From Bradyrhizobium sediminis (GTDB taxonomy: Bacteria > Pseudomonadota > Alphaproteobacteria > Rhizobiales > Xanthobacteraceae), in the NCBI RefSeq assembly GCF_018736105.1, contig NZ_CP076135.1, positions 1,982,001-2,046,000 of the forward strand: a DNA stretch of 64,000 nucleotides. Reading direction: 5' to 3'. Positions 17,854 to 26,730 of the stretch are shown piece by piece. How positions within the stretch are numbered: position 1 is the first letter of the stretch; each line of letters begins with the position of its first letter. The notes beneath the pieces were generated by a model that was not told where the DNA came from, did no database searches, and saw only the letters and a list, made by a program, of their open reading frames with translations. The position numbers and the translations under genes were made by a program.

Positions 17854-18532
17854 TCTCACATTCACCGTCGATGCCCAGGGCAAGACAACGCCGCTGACCT
17901 TGCCGATCGGCAAGGCCGTGATTGCGGGCTGGACCGGTCGCGATCCGGTGGCGCGCGACAAGCACATCGCCGAACTCGAAGCGATCGGCATTGCCCGGCC
18001 GGCCTCGACGCCGATCTATTACCGGGTTTCCGCCCGGCGGCTGACGACCACCGACTGCATCGAGGTCTGCGGGCCGAATTCCAGCGGCGAGGTCGAGTTC
18101 GTGCTGATCGGCTGGCAGGGCCGTATCCTTGTCGGCCTCGGCTCCGATCACACCGACCGCAAGGTCGAGGCCTACAGCGTCACGGTGTCGAAACAGATGT
18201 GCGACAAGGTGATGGCGCCGGTGCTGTGGGAACTGGAGGATGTCATCGGCCACTGGGACCAGATGATCCTGCGCTCATGGGCGTGGATCGATGGCGAACG
18301 CGTGCTGTATCAGGAAGGCACGCTCGACGGCATGTTGCCGGTCAAGGACCTCGTTGAGCGCGGTTTCGGCGGCAAGGGGCTGCCGGACGGCTGCGCCATG
18401 TTCGGCGGCACCTTTGCGGCCAAGGGCGGCATCCGCCCCGCCGACCGCTTCGAGTATGAACTCGAGGACCCCGTGCTCAAGCGCAGCATCCGGCACGCCT
18501 ATGATGTGATCGTGCTGCCGGTGCTGGGATAG
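17846..18532 (+). CDS. DUF2848 domain protein
   Basis: A 228-residue protein of the DUF2848 family, without signal peptide or membrane segment. The start is taken as GTG at 17846, eight bases inside the amidase gene; GGAGGAG lies seven bases upstream, the best ribosome site in the area. DUF2848 proteins commonly sit beside amidases and resemble fumarylacetoacetase-type hydrolases in overall layout (for example the late VEFVLIGWQGRILVGLGSDHTD segment). Function unknown; it probably acts on the same substrate or product as the amidase. Confidence 0.8.
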   Translation: MVDLTFTVDAQGKTTPLTLPIGKAVIAGWTGRDPVARDKHIAELEAIGIARPASTPIYYRVSARRLTTTDCIEVCGPNSSGEVEFVLIGWQGRILVGLGSDHTDRKVEAYSVTVSKQMCDKVMAPVLWELEDVIGHWDQMILRSWAWIDGERVLYQEGTLDGMLPVKDLVERGFGGKGLPDGCAMFGGTFAAKGGIRPADRFEYELEDPVLKRSIRHAYDVIVLPVLG

Positions 18533-18533
18533 C

Positions 18534-18655
18534 GTCGTCCCCGCGCACGCGGGGACCCATAGCCACCGTCGTTTGTTGTTGCGACAAGATGGGACCGCAG
18601 CGGGGCCAACCACGGAGAATTGTGGTTATGGGTCCCTGCTTTCGCAGGGACGACA
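18534..18655. repeat. Dispersed palindromic repeat, family B copy 2
   Basis: The left arm has GTCGTCCCCGCGCACGCGGG then GACCCATAG, and the right arm TTATGGGTCCCTGCTTTCGC then AGGGACGAC. It matches the 6881-6999 copy and follows the DUF2848 stop directly. Confidence 0.75.
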
Positions 18656-18713
18656 GCCCGATAGTTCGGAAATCGGGTGGCGCGAGTTGGGTCAATTTGC
18701 GAAACTGCCGTCC

Positions 18714-19463
18714 ATGAAATCAACCGCAAAAGCCATCATCCATCCCGCGCCATCTTCTGGCATCCCCGCGCGTGTCGATGCCATCGACTGGGCGCAGGCG
18801 ACTGCGGATCTCGACGCCCAGGGCTGCGCCGTCCTGAAGAGCTTGCTCTCGCCGCAAGAATGCCGCGCGCTGGCCGCGCTCTATCCGGACGACAGCCAAT
18901 TCCGCAGCCGGGTGGTGATGGGACGCCACGGCTTCGGGCGAGGCGAGTACAAGTATTTTTCCTATCCGTTGCCCCCTGTGATCGCGGCGCTGCGCCCGGC
19001 GCTCTATGCCCGGCTTCGTGGCGTCGCCAATCGCTGGAACGAGGCGATGGGCATCGATATCCGTTACCCCGAAATCCACGACGCGTTCCTGAAGCGTTGC
19101 CACGACGCCGGCCAGGTCAGGCCGACGCCGCTGCTGCTGCGATACGAAACCGGCGACTACAATTGCCTGCATCAGGATCTCTACGGCGAACATGTGTTTC
19201 CGCTGCAGGTCGCGATCCTGTTGTCGGAACCGGGCCGCGATTTCACCGGCGGCGAGTTCGTGCTGACCGAGCAGCGGCCGCGGATGCAGTCGCGGCCCGA
19301 AGTGGTGCCGCTGGCGCAGGGCGATGCGGTGGCTTTTGCCGTGCATGTCAGGCCGGTGCAGGGGACGCGCGGGGTGTACCGGGTTAATCTCCGCCACGGT
19401 GTGAGCCGGATCCGCTCCGGTCACCGCCACACCGTCGGTGTGATCTTTCACGATGCGAAGTGA
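18714..19463 (+). CDS. 2-oxoglutarate-Fe(II) oxygenase family protein
   Basis: A 249-residue double-stranded beta-helix dioxygenase. The iron ligands are HQD (in NCLHQDLYGE, about residues 152-160) and a distal His in LRHGVSRIRSGHRH; an Arg in the latter segment would bind 2-oxoglutarate. The start is the ATG at 18714, past the repeat. Its TGA overlaps the GTG start of alkB, so the two are translationally coupled. Many bacteria carry this uncharacterised oxygenase next to alkB, which suggests a role in repair or removal of alkylation damage or of a modified amino acid side chain. The true substrate is unknown. Confidence 0.85.
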   Translation: MKSTAKAIIHPAPSSGIPARVDAIDWAQATADLDAQGCAVLKSLLSPQECRALAALYPDDSQFRSRVVMGRHGFGRGEYKYFSYPLPPVIAALRPALYARLRGVANRWNEAMGIDIRYPEIHDAFLKRCHDAGQVRPTPLLLRYETGDYNCLHQDLYGEHVFPLQVAILLSEPGRDFTGGEFVLTEQRPRMQSRPEVVPLAQGDAVAFAVHVRPVQGTRGVYRVNLRHGVSRIRSGHRHTVGVIFHDAK

Positions 19464-20128
19464 GCGCGGGTTTATTGACAGCTGATCTGTTCGAAGGTGT
19501 TCCCGATGTCCGCCCGTCGCGGGAGGCGATGGCGGAGGGCGCCGTGCTGCTGCGCGGCTTCGCCAGGCCGTTCGAAGTCGAATTGATCGCCGACGTCGGA
19601 GGGATCGTCGAGCAGGCGCCGTTTCGCCACATGATGACGCCGGGCGGCCATCAGATGTCGGTGGCGATGACCAATTGCGGCAGCGCCGGCTGGGTGACCG
19701 ATCGCGCCGGCTACCGTTACGACGGTGTCGACCCGGAATCCCGCAAGCCATGGCCTTCGATGCCGCCATCGCTTCACGCGTTGGCCGCGCAGGCGGCGGC
19801 CGCGGCCGGATTCGTCGGCTTCTTGCCGGATGCCTGCCTGATCAACCGCTACCAGCCGGGCGCGCGGATGTCGCTGCATCAGGACAAGGACGAGCAGGAT
19901 TTCGGCGCGCCGATCGTCTCGGTGTCGCTGGGCCTGCCCGCGATCTTTCTGTTCGGGGGCCTGCAGCGCAGCGACAAACCACGCCGGTTTCGGCTGGAGC
20001 ATGGCGACGTCGTGGTATGGGGCGGGCCGGCGCGGCTGGCGTTTCACGGCATAGCGCCGCTCGCCGACGGCGAGCACGCCGTGCTGGGGCGGCAACGCAT
20101 CAACCTGACCTTCCGCAAGGCGCGCTAA
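19460..20128 (+). CDS. alkB: Alpha-ketoglutarate-dependent dioxygenase AlkB
   Basis: A 222-residue AlkB. The substrate lid and core segments are present (MTNCGSAGWVTDRAGYRYD and CLINRYQPGARMSLHQDKDE). Iron ligands are HQD at about residues 136-138 and a later His (LAFHGIAPL), with the 2OG-binding RxNxTFR pattern at the C-terminus (RQRINLTFRKAR). It oxidatively removes methyl groups from 1-methyladenine and 3-methylcytosine in DNA and RNA. The start is GTG at 19460, overlapping the stop of the preceding oxygenase. No ada gene is seen nearby. Confidence 0.95.
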   Translation: MSAGLLTADLFEGVPDVRPSREAMAEGAVLLRGFARPFEVELIADVGGIVEQAPFRHMMTPGGHQMSVAMTNCGSAGWVTDRAGYRYDGVDPESRKPWPSMPPSLHALAAQAAAAAGFVGFLPDACLINRYQPGARMSLHQDKDEQDFGAPIVSVSLGLPAIFLFGGLQRSDKPRRFRLEHGDVVVWGGPARLAFHGIAPLADGEHAVLGRQRINLTFRKAR

Positions 20129-20184
20129 GGCTGCTTTCCATCAAAGCCTCCTCCGGTCTATGCTTCCCGCGCTGGGAGGCGACC

Positions 20185-21417
20185 ATGAGCGATACCGCAA
20201 TGACGGCCGACGCGACCACCAACCGGACCGGCGTCTATCTCGCGGTCCTGCAGCTGGTATTCACGCTGGGCTGGACCACCTACGTGATCTATCTGCCGAA
20301 GCTCGCCGCGCAGGTCGGGATCGCGCCGACGGCCGTGATCCTCATCCTGATGCTGGATCAGGCGATCTTCACCATCACCGATACCGCGATGGGGATCGCC
20401 GCCGACAGGATCGCGCCCTTCGTCGGCCGGCTCGGTGCGTTCGTCGGCATCGTCACGGCGGTCTCCTGTGCGGCCTTCGTGGCGCTGCCGTTCGTCGCCG
20501 GCACCGGCCCGGGCGCGCAGGTCTGGTTCATCACGCTGATCGTGGTCTGGGTCGTCACTTCGTCGGCGCTGCGCGCGCCGCCGCTTACCTTGCTCGGCAA
20601 GCACCGCGCCAAGCCGGCGATTCCGTTTCTGTCGGCGCTGGCGATGCTCGGTTACGGTTTGGCCGGCGCGGTGTCGCCCTATCTCGGCGTGGTGCTGCGC
20701 AATCACGACGCGCGGCTTCCCTTCGTGATTTCCGCCGTGGTGTTGCTGCTCACCGCGCTGGCCTTGTCCAGGGTCGAGCGCGATCTGTCGCAGCAGCCTT
20801 TGTCTGCGCAAAAGCCGGCCGAGCCCGCAAAGCCGCTCGGCCAGATGCCGATGTTCTTCATCGCATCGATGGTGCTTCTCTCGCTGGGCTATCAACTGCA
20901 TTTCAGCATCAACAGCGCGCCGTTCTTCCTGCGTTTCGCCAAGCCGGACGACCTGCAGTGGCTGCTGCCGGTGTTCTGGATCGGCTTCAACATCGCGATG
21001 TTTCCGGCCAGCGTGGTGGTCAAGCATCGCGGCGGCTTGATCGTGATGGGCGCCGCCGGCCTGCTCGGCGCCCTGGCGGTGCTCGGCGCGGAGCTCGCGG
21101 GCAATCTCAACATGCTGATTGCGGCGCAGTTCGTCGCCGGTGCGGCCTGGGGCTGCATGCTGATGAGCGCGGTCGCCGCCGCGCTGGCGATCGGGGATAC
21201 CGGCGCCGAGGGCAAGGTGGTGGGGCTGGTGTTTTCAGCGCTGGCGCTCGCCACCTTCGCGCGGATGGCGGCGGTCGCGGGCGGCCTGCAGAAGCTGCCG
21301 GAATACGCCCCGCTGCTGCAGTGGGCGCCGGTGGCGTGCTGGTCGGTCGCCGGCGCGGGGTTGCTGGTGATCGCGGCGTCGCGGGTGCAGCAGGGTATGC
21401 AGGTGCGGAGGGTGTAG
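20185..21417 (+). CDS. MFS transporter
   Basis: A 410-residue membrane protein with about 12 hydrophobic segments in two halves, joined by a polar loop rich in Lys, Pro and Gln (about residues 190-220). The inner-loop pattern AADRIAPFVGRLG after the second segment resembles the major-facilitator motif. The layout is closest to the GPH/SLC45-like branch, but the substrate cannot be assigned. The ATG at 20185 follows GGGAGG at ideal spacing. It lies 56 bases after alkB and could be cotranscribed. A family A repeat follows the stop. Confidence 0.85.
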   Translation: MSDTAMTADATTNRTGVYLAVLQLVFTLGWTTYVIYLPKLAAQVGIAPTAVILILMLDQAIFTITDTAMGIAADRIAPFVGRLGAFVGIVTAVSCAAFVALPFVAGTGPGAQVWFITLIVVWVVTSSALRAPPLTLLGKHRAKPAIPFLSALAMLGYGLAGAVSPYLGVVLRNHDARLPFVISAVVLLLTALALSRVERDLSQQPLSAQKPAEPAKPLGQMPMFFIASMVLLSLGYQLHFSINSAPFFLRFAKPDDLQWLLPVFWIGFNIAMFPASVVVKHRGGLIVMGAAGLLGALAVLGAELAGNLNMLIAAQFVAGAAWGCMLMSAVAAALAIGDTGAEGKVVGLVFSALALATFARMAAVAGGLQKLPEYAPLLQWAPVACWSVAGAGLLVIAASRVQQGMQVRRV

Positions 21418-21420
21418 GGC

Positions 21421-21526
21421 CCTCATCCTGAGGAGCCGCGCACTTGCGCGGCGTCTCGAAGGATGGATGTATCATGGCTCTCATGGTTCGAGACGGCGCT
21501 GAAGAAGCGCCTCCTCACCATGAGGG
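21421..21526. repeat. Dispersed palindromic repeat, family A copy 3
   Basis: Ends CCTCATCCTGAGGAGCCGCG and GCGCCTCCTCACCATGAGGG with inner GTCTCGAAGGATG and GGTTCGAGACGGC. It fills the gap between the convergent MFS and TPP-enzyme genes and may act as a terminator for both. Confidence 0.8.
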
Positions 21527-21529
21527 ATC

Positions 21530-23158
21530 TCACGGCTTCGCCGGGTGAATGAACGTCCACGGCGTGGTTTCCGAATCTCTGGGCACTTCGACGTCGATCA
21601 GATAGGGCCCGCCATGCGCCAGCGCCTTTTCAAGTGCTGAGCGGAAATGATCCGGCGAGGTGACGCGGGCCGCGCCGACGCCGAAGGATTCAGCGAGCTT
21701 GACGAAATCCGGATTGACCAGGTCGGATGCCACCACGCGCCCCTCGAAACGCTCGCGCTGGTCGCGCCGCACATTGCCATAGGCATTGTTGTTGAACACA
21801 AGCGTCACCACGCCGATGTTGAACTGCACGGCGGTGGCGAGTTCCTGCACGCCGAACATGAAGCCGCCGTCGCCCGTGATCGCGACCACGGGAGTATTTG
21901 GATTCGCGACCTTGGCGCCGAGCGCGGTTGGGAAACCTGAGCCGAGCGTGCCCTGATAGCCCGAGGTGATGAAGGTGCGCGGCTCGTAGACCGGGAAACC
22001 GTACCAGGAGGCAAAGCCGACTTGCGACAGTTCGTCGGTGACGATGGCGTTCGACGGCAGCACCTCGCGCAGGATGTTCAGGTAGGCCATCTGCGGCTGT
22101 ACCGACTGGATCTCACGCAGCGCCGCCGCCGAGGCCTCGCGGATCGTGGCGCGGCGGCCGCTGGTCCTGGTGTAACCGGCCTTTCTCACCGCCGCGAGCA
22201 GTTCGCGCGTGCCGGCCTGGGCGTCGGCGACCACGGCGGCGTCCGGCGTCAAGCGGCGCATCTCCGACGGATCGATATCGATACGAATGGATTTCAGGCC
22301 GGCCGGCTGAAACGGCCATCGGAACGTTGAGGCCGGCAGTTCCATGCGGGTGCCGATCCCGATCATCAGGTCGGTCTTTGGCCACAGCCGATAGGCCGCC
22401 GCCATCGTCAATCCCAGTTCATGGGCGTTGGAGACGATGCCGCGGCCGCTGCGGAATGCCACCACGGGCGCGTCGATCAGCTCGGCCAGTTCCAGGATTT
22501 CATCGCGAGCGTGAATGGCGCCGCTGCCGACGAAGATCATCGGCGTCTTGCTGCCGGCGATCAGCGCCGCGGCGGCCTTGATGCGGTCCGGATCGGGCAG
22601 TGGCGCCGGCAACGGATCGAGCGGCTTTGACGGGCCGGTTGCCGCGCGCTGGGTGAAGACGTCCCAGGGCATTTCCAGCGCGGCGGGCCCGGGCCGGCCC
22701 GACCGCATTTCCTGGAAGGCGCGGCTGACCAGCGCCGGCGCGTTATCGGGGTATTCGATGCGGTCGGCCCATTTCACGAAGGTGCGGAGCGTGGCCAGCT
22801 GGTCCGGCATCTCGTGCAGATGGCCGCGGCCCTTGCCGAGGAATTGCGTCGGCACCTGTCCGGTGAGACACAGCACCGGTTCGTTGCATCCGAGCGCGGT
22901 GAGTAGCGCGGCGCCGGCGTTGAGCACGCCCGGGCCGGGCACCACGCTGAACACGCCGGGCCGGCCCGACGATCGCGCATAGCCAAAGGCCATGTAGCCG
23001 CAAGCCTGCTCATGCCGCGCGCCGATCACCTTGAGCTGCGCCCGATGAAACCCGTCGAACAGGCCGTAGATCTGCGCGCCGGGCAGGCCGAACACGGTAT
23101 CGACGCCGTGCGCGACCAGGCCGCTGACAATCGCTTCGCCGCCGGAACTCACCGTCAT
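21530..23158 (-). CDS. Thiamine-diphosphate enzyme, acetolactate synthase-like
   Basis: A 542-residue ThDP enzyme with N-terminal pyrimidine-binding, central and C-terminal diphosphate-binding domains. The catalytic glutamate is in ARHEQACGYMAFGYAR (about residue 51) and the diphosphate/Mg motif is GDGGFMFG..NNNAYGN (about residues 430-460). It is a decarboxylase or carboligase of a 2-oxoacid. Lacking a small regulatory subunit nearby and sitting in a catabolic operon, it is unlikely to be the biosynthetic IlvB. The ATG at 23158 is preferred; a TTG four codons upstream is possible. It follows the FAH gene by 28 bases. Confidence 0.85.
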   Translation of the reverse strand: MTVSSGGEAIVSGLVAHGVDTVFGLPGAQIYGLFDGFHRAQLKVIGARHEQACGYMAFGYARSSGRPGVFSVVPGPGVLNAGAALLTALGCNEPVLCLTGQVPTQFLGKGRGHLHEMPDQLATLRTFVKWADRIEYPDNAPALVSRAFQEMRSGRPGPAALEMPWDVFTQRAATGPSKPLDPLPAPLPDPDRIKAAAALIAGSKTPMIFVGSGAIHARDEILELAELIDAPVVAFRSGRGIVSNAHELGLTMAAAYRLWPKTDLMIGIGTRMELPASTFRWPFQPAGLKSIRIDIDPSEMRRLTPDAAVVADAQAGTRELLAAVRKAGYTRTSGRRATIREASAAALREIQSVQPQMAYLNILREVLPSNAIVTDELSQVGFASWYGFPVYEPRTFITSGYQGTLGSGFPTALGAKVANPNTPVVAITGDGGFMFGVQELATAVQFNIGVVTLVFNNNAYGNVRRDQRERFEGRVVASDLVNPDFVKLAESFGVGAARVTSPDHFRSALEKALAHGGPYLIDVEVPRDSETTPWTFIHPAKP

Positions 23159-23186
23159 TGTCTTGTCCAATCGCTCGCAGGAAAAA

Positions 23187-24059
23187 TCATGGGGCCTCGT
23201 CGATCACGCCGTTGCGCAGCACGCCGATGTTTTCGGCCTCGACCTCGACGACGTCGCCGGGCTTGAGATAGCGCGGCGGATCGAACCGCGCGCCGGCGCC
23301 GGTCGGCGTGCCCGTGACGATGACGTCGCCGGGCACCAGCGTCGTAAAGGTCGAGAGATAGTTGATGAGATAGCGGAAGCCGAAGATCAAGCGGCCGGTG
23401 CGGTCGTCCTGCCGCGTCTCGCCGTTGACCCGTGTCGTCAGCCGGATATCCGCGATCTGCCTTTCATCGGTGTAAGGCACCAGCCAGGGGCCGAGGCTGC
23501 CGGTAGAGTCGAAGTTCTTGCCTTGCGTGACATTGAACTTGGCGTGCCGGACCCAGTCGCGGATGGTGCCCTCGTTGCACAGCGTGACGGCGGCAATGTA
23601 ATCGAGCGCCGCGCTTTCCGGAATGTGGCGGCCGGCCTTGCCGATCACGAGCACCAGTTCGCCTTCGTAATCGAGCTGTGTCGAGGCGCGCGGCCGCACC
23701 AGCGGCGTGTTGTGGCCGACAAAGGAGCGAGGCGTGCGCATGAACATGCTCGGATATTTCGGCGCATCCTGGCCGTCCTTATATTCGGCGTTACGATCCG
23801 GGTAATTTACGCCGATGCAGATGATTTTTTCCGGCGCGGGAATCGGCGGCAGCCAGGTGATGGCGTCCAGCGCATGGTCAGGCTGATGCCGCGCGGCTTC
23901 CTCGGCCAGCCTCGTCAGCGCGCCTGCGGCGATCACCTCGCGCAGCGTCGGGTATTGCCTGGCGAATTTCGCGGAGAGATTGACGATGCCGCCATCGACG
24001 ACCGCGCCGTACTTTGTCGATCCGTCGGTGGAGTAGGTGGCGAGGCGGGGAAAAGTCAT
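23187..24059 (-). CDS. Fumarylacetoacetate hydrolase family protein (HpaG-like candidate)
   Basis: A 290-residue FAH-fold enzyme. KIICIGVNYPDRNAEY (about residues 78-93) begins the catalytic domain, the metal-binding Glu/Glu/Asp pattern is seen in LDYEGELVLVIG (about 129-140), and the end LKPGDVVEVEAENIG is standard. In a homoprotocatechuate operon the FAH member is HpaG, which decarboxylates 5-oxo-pent-3-ene-1,2,5-tricarboxylate and isomerises the product. The sequence also resembles generic acylpyruvate hydrolases, so HpaG is inferred from context. It lies 24 bases downstream of hpaD. Confidence 0.82.
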   Translation of the reverse strand: MTFPRLATYSTDGSTKYGAVVDGGIVNLSAKFARQYPTLREVIAAGALTRLAEEAARHQPDHALDAITWLPPIPAPEKIICIGVNYPDRNAEYKDGQDAPKYPSMFMRTPRSFVGHNTPLVRPRASTQLDYEGELVLVIGKAGRHIPESAALDYIAAVTLCNEGTIRDWVRHAKFNVTQGKNFDSTGSLGPWLVPYTDERQIADIRLTTRVNGETRQDDRTGRLIFGFRYLINYLSTFTTLVPGDVIVTGTPTGAGARFDPPRYLKPGDVVEVEAENIGVLRNGVIDEAP

Positions 24060-24083
24060 CAGCTATCCGATACGATCGGGAAA

Positions 24084-25067
24084 TCAGTCGGCAATGGTGA
24101 CGTCGGCGACGAACAGCGGCTCGCGGACCGCCTGTCCGGTAAACGGCGATCCCTGCTCGAACCAGGAGCGCGGCGCCGGCGCGCCCCACAGCGTCTGCCG
24201 CCGCGGGTCCTTCAGCGACCAGCGCATCGGTTCGTGGTCGTGATCCCCGGTGAAGTAGTCGCTGGTGTAGAGTTCCAGGCGATGGCCGTCGGGGTCGCGG
24301 ACATAGAGAAAGAAGGCGTTGGAAATGCCGTGACGGCCGGGTCCGCGCTCGATGTTCTTGAGGAAGCCGCTCGAGGCCATCACGTCGCACAGGTGCAGGA
24401 TGTTCATCGCGGTCGGCACCCAGAAGGCGAAATGGTGCAGGCGAGGGCCCTTGCCGTTGGTGATGGCGAAGTCGTGTACGTTGCCCTTGCGATGCATCCA
24501 GGCCGCGGCGATGCGCCCGTTCGGCCCGTCTTCCTCGCCATACTCGGTGAGGCGGAAGCCCAATCGCGCGTAAAAATCGACGGTGTCCTGAACCTCGGCG
24601 GCGAACACGTTGAAGTGGTCGAGCCGCTGCGGGTGGCAGCCCTTGTAGAGGTCGTAGCGTCGCAGCAAATGCGGGCGCTTTTCCATCGAGGCGTAGAGTT
24701 CGATCTGGAAGCCGAAGGGGTCGGTGAAGTGCAGCGTGCGGCCCTGGAACGGCTGCTCGGTGAACCCGTAAGTGACGCCGTTCTCGGAAAAGAAGGCGGC
24801 CGCCTTGTCGAGATCGTTTTCGTTGCCGACCTTGAACCCCAGCCGGTTGCAGGCGGCGGCAGGCGCCTTGCGCAGCACCAGCGAGTGATGCTGATGCTCC
24901 TCGCTGCCGCGCAGGTAAACCGCTCTGTCGTCGCGATCCTCGACATGCAGCCCGACGGTGGTTGCATAGAACGCGCTGGAGGCGTTGAGGTCCGTCACAT
25001 CGAGCACGACGTGGCTGCAGCGGATGATGTTGAACGGCGGATCGAAGACGTGTGTCGGTATCGGCAT
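24084..25067 (-). CDS. hpaD: Homoprotocatechuate 2,3-dioxygenase (VOC extradiol dioxygenase)
   Basis: A 327-residue type I extradiol dioxygenase of two vicinal-oxygen-chelate domains. The Fe/Mn ligands are His in LDHFNVFA (about residue 159), His in RLHHFAFWV (about 218) and Glu in HRLELYTSDY (about 270). The sequence resembles the Brevibacterium/Arthrobacter 3,4-dihydroxyphenylacetate dioxygenases rather than the LigB-type HpaD of E. coli. It cleaves the ring of homoprotocatechuate to 5-carboxymethyl-2-hydroxymuconate semialdehyde. The ATG at 25067 has GGGA eight bases upstream; an earlier in-frame start would read into the repeat. Confidence 0.88.
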   Translation of the reverse strand: MPIPTHVFDPPFNIIRCSHVVLDVTDLNASSAFYATTVGLHVEDRDDRAVYLRGSEEHQHHSLVLRKAPAAACNRLGFKVGNENDLDKAAAFFSENGVTYGFTEQPFQGRTLHFTDPFGFQIELYASMEKRPHLLRRYDLYKGCHPQRLDHFNVFAAEVQDTVDFYARLGFRLTEYGEEDGPNGRIAAAWMHRKGNVHDFAITNGKGPRLHHFAFWVPTAMNILHLCDVMASSGFLKNIERGPGRHGISNAFFLYVRDPDGHRLELYTSDYFTGDHDHEPMRWSLKDPRRQTLWGAPAPRSWFEQGSPFTGQAVREPLFVADVTIAD

Positions 25068-25097
25068 ATGTTTGTCCCAGTTCGCAGATTTGTCCGT

Positions 25098-25195
25098 CCT
25101 CATGGTGAGGAGGCGCTTCTTCAGCGCCGTCTCGAACCATGAGGCCCGCGGTCCATCCTTCGAGACGCGCGCAGGCGCGCGCTCCTCAGGATGAA
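25098..25195. repeat. Dispersed palindromic repeat, family A copy 4
   Basis: Starts CCTCATGGTGAGGAGGCGC and ends GCGCGCTCCTCAGGATGAAG. It lies between hpaE and hpaD and reaches into the last codons of hpaE, supplying its stop codon (TGA at 25186-25188 on the minus strand). Confidence 0.8.
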
Positions 25196-26730
25196 GGCGA
25201 GCCCAGCTTCTGAATCTTGTGCGTGCCCCGCGCCAGCGAGACGTGCTTGGTCTCCATGTAGAAGTCGAAGGAGTAGTCGCCGCCGTCGCGGCCGATGCCG
25301 GACGATTTCATGCCGCCGAACGGCGTCGGCAGATGACGGACGTTTTCGGAATTCAGCCAGATCATGCCGGCCTCCAGCGCGTCGGCGACGCGCAGCGCGC
25401 GTCCCATGTCGCCGGTCCAGACATAGCCGGTGAGGCCGTACTGCACGCCGTTGGCGATCTCGACGGCGTCCTTCTCGTCGCGGAACGGGATCACGGTGAG
25501 GAACGGCCCGAACACTTCTTCTTGCGCCACCCGCATCTTGGCGTGCGCGCCGGTGACCAGCGTCGGCTGCACGTAATGCCCGCCGCCGGGGCCGTCATGA
25601 GCCTTGCCGCCGGCCGCGATCACGGCGCCGTCCTTCCGGGCGATGTCGAAGTACGAGCAGACCTTGGCGAGATGGCGCTCGTGGATCAGCGGCCCGATTT
25701 CGGTTGCGGGATCGAGCGGATGGCCGACCTTCAGCGCCTTGACGCGCGCGGTGAGCTTTTCGATGAACTTCCCGGCGATACTGTCCTGGACCAGCAGCCG
25801 GCTCGACGAGGTGCAGCGCTCGCCGTTGAGCGAGTAGATCATGAACACGACCGCATCGAGCGCGCGGTCGAGATCGGCGTCGTCGAACACGATCACCGGG
25901 TTCTTGCCGCCGAGTTCGAAATGCACGCGCTTCAAGGTCGGCGCGCCCTGCGCCATGATCGCAGATCCCGTCGCGCTTTCGCCGACGAAGCCGATCGCCT
26001 TGATTGCGGGATGCTCGGTCAGCGCCTTGCCGGCTTCCTCGCCGATGCCGTGCACGGTGTTGAGGACGCCGTCGGGCACGCCGGCCTGCTTCACCAGTTT
26101 CGCCAACAGGTCGGCCGTGATCGGCGACCATTCCGCCGGCTTGTGCACCACCGTGCAGCCGGCCGCCAGCGCCGGCGCAATCTTCCATGTCGACAGCATG
26201 AACGGCGTATTCCACGGCGTGATCACGCCGACCGGCCCGATCGGAACGCGTGTGGAGATGTTCCAGTGCTCCTCGCTCGGCGTGTTGAGGCCATCGCGGG
26301 CCTCGGCGCATTTGTCGGCGAAGAATCGGAAATTCTCCGCAGCCCGAATCGCGGCCTTGGCCATGAACCTGTGGGCCTGGCCGGTATCGATGCATTCCAG
26401 CACCGCAATGTCGTCGGCGCGTTCCTCGATGGCGTCGGCGACCCGGTGCAGCAGCTTCTTGCGCATGTTCGCGGGCATGTCGCGCCAGGACTTGAACGCC
26501 AGCGCGGCCGCGGTGGCGGCGCGGTCGATGTCCTCAGCCCCGCCGCGGGCGACGGTCGTGAGCACCGCGTCATCGACCGGCGATCTGGTCTCGAAGCTGT
26601 CGCCCGAGAAAGACGGCACGGTCTTGCCGTCGATCATGTGTCCGATGCCGTCGGCCCGCAGTTGCTTGAGCAAGGGTGCGGCGCGGTCGCGATTGGCCTG
26701 GAACAGATCGTTCGGCGTGGCTTTATCCAT
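25186..26730 (-). CDS. hpaE: 5-carboxymethyl-2-hydroxymuconate semialdehyde dehydrogenase
   Basis: A 514-residue aldehyde dehydrogenase. Motifs: the NAD-binding segment FVGESATGS (about residues 248-256), the general-base Glu in FELGGKNPV (about 272) and the catalytic Cys in NGERCTSSSRL (about 307). It oxidises the ring-cleavage semialdehyde to 5-carboxymethyl-2-hydroxymuconate with NAD. The start overlaps the end of the isomerase gene by 8 bases, fixing operon membership. The C-terminal residues are encoded by a dispersed repeat, so the tail may have been extended or replaced by repeat insertion. Confidence 0.9.
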   Translation of the reverse strand: MDKATPNDLFQANRDRAAPLLKQLRADGIGHMIDGKTVPSFSGDSFETRSPVDDAVLTTVARGGAEDIDRAATAAALAFKSWRDMPANMRKKLLHRVADAIEERADDIAVLECIDTGQAHRFMAKAAIRAAENFRFFADKCAEARDGLNTPSEEHWNISTRVPIGPVGVITPWNTPFMLSTWKIAPALAAGCTVVHKPAEWSPITADLLAKLVKQAGVPDGVLNTVHGIGEEAGKALTEHPAIKAIGFVGESATGSAIMAQGAPTLKRVHFELGGKNPVIVFDDADLDRALDAVVFMIYSLNGERCTSSSRLLVQDSIAGKFIEKLTARVKALKVGHPLDPATEIGPLIHERHLAKVCSYFDIARKDGAVIAAGGKAHDGPGGGHYVQPTLVTGAHAKMRVAQEEVFGPFLTVIPFRDEKDAVEIANGVQYGLTGYVWTGDMGRALRVADALEAGMIWLNSENVRHLPTPFGGMKSSGIGRDGGDYSFDFYMETKHVSLARGTHKIQKLGSPSS

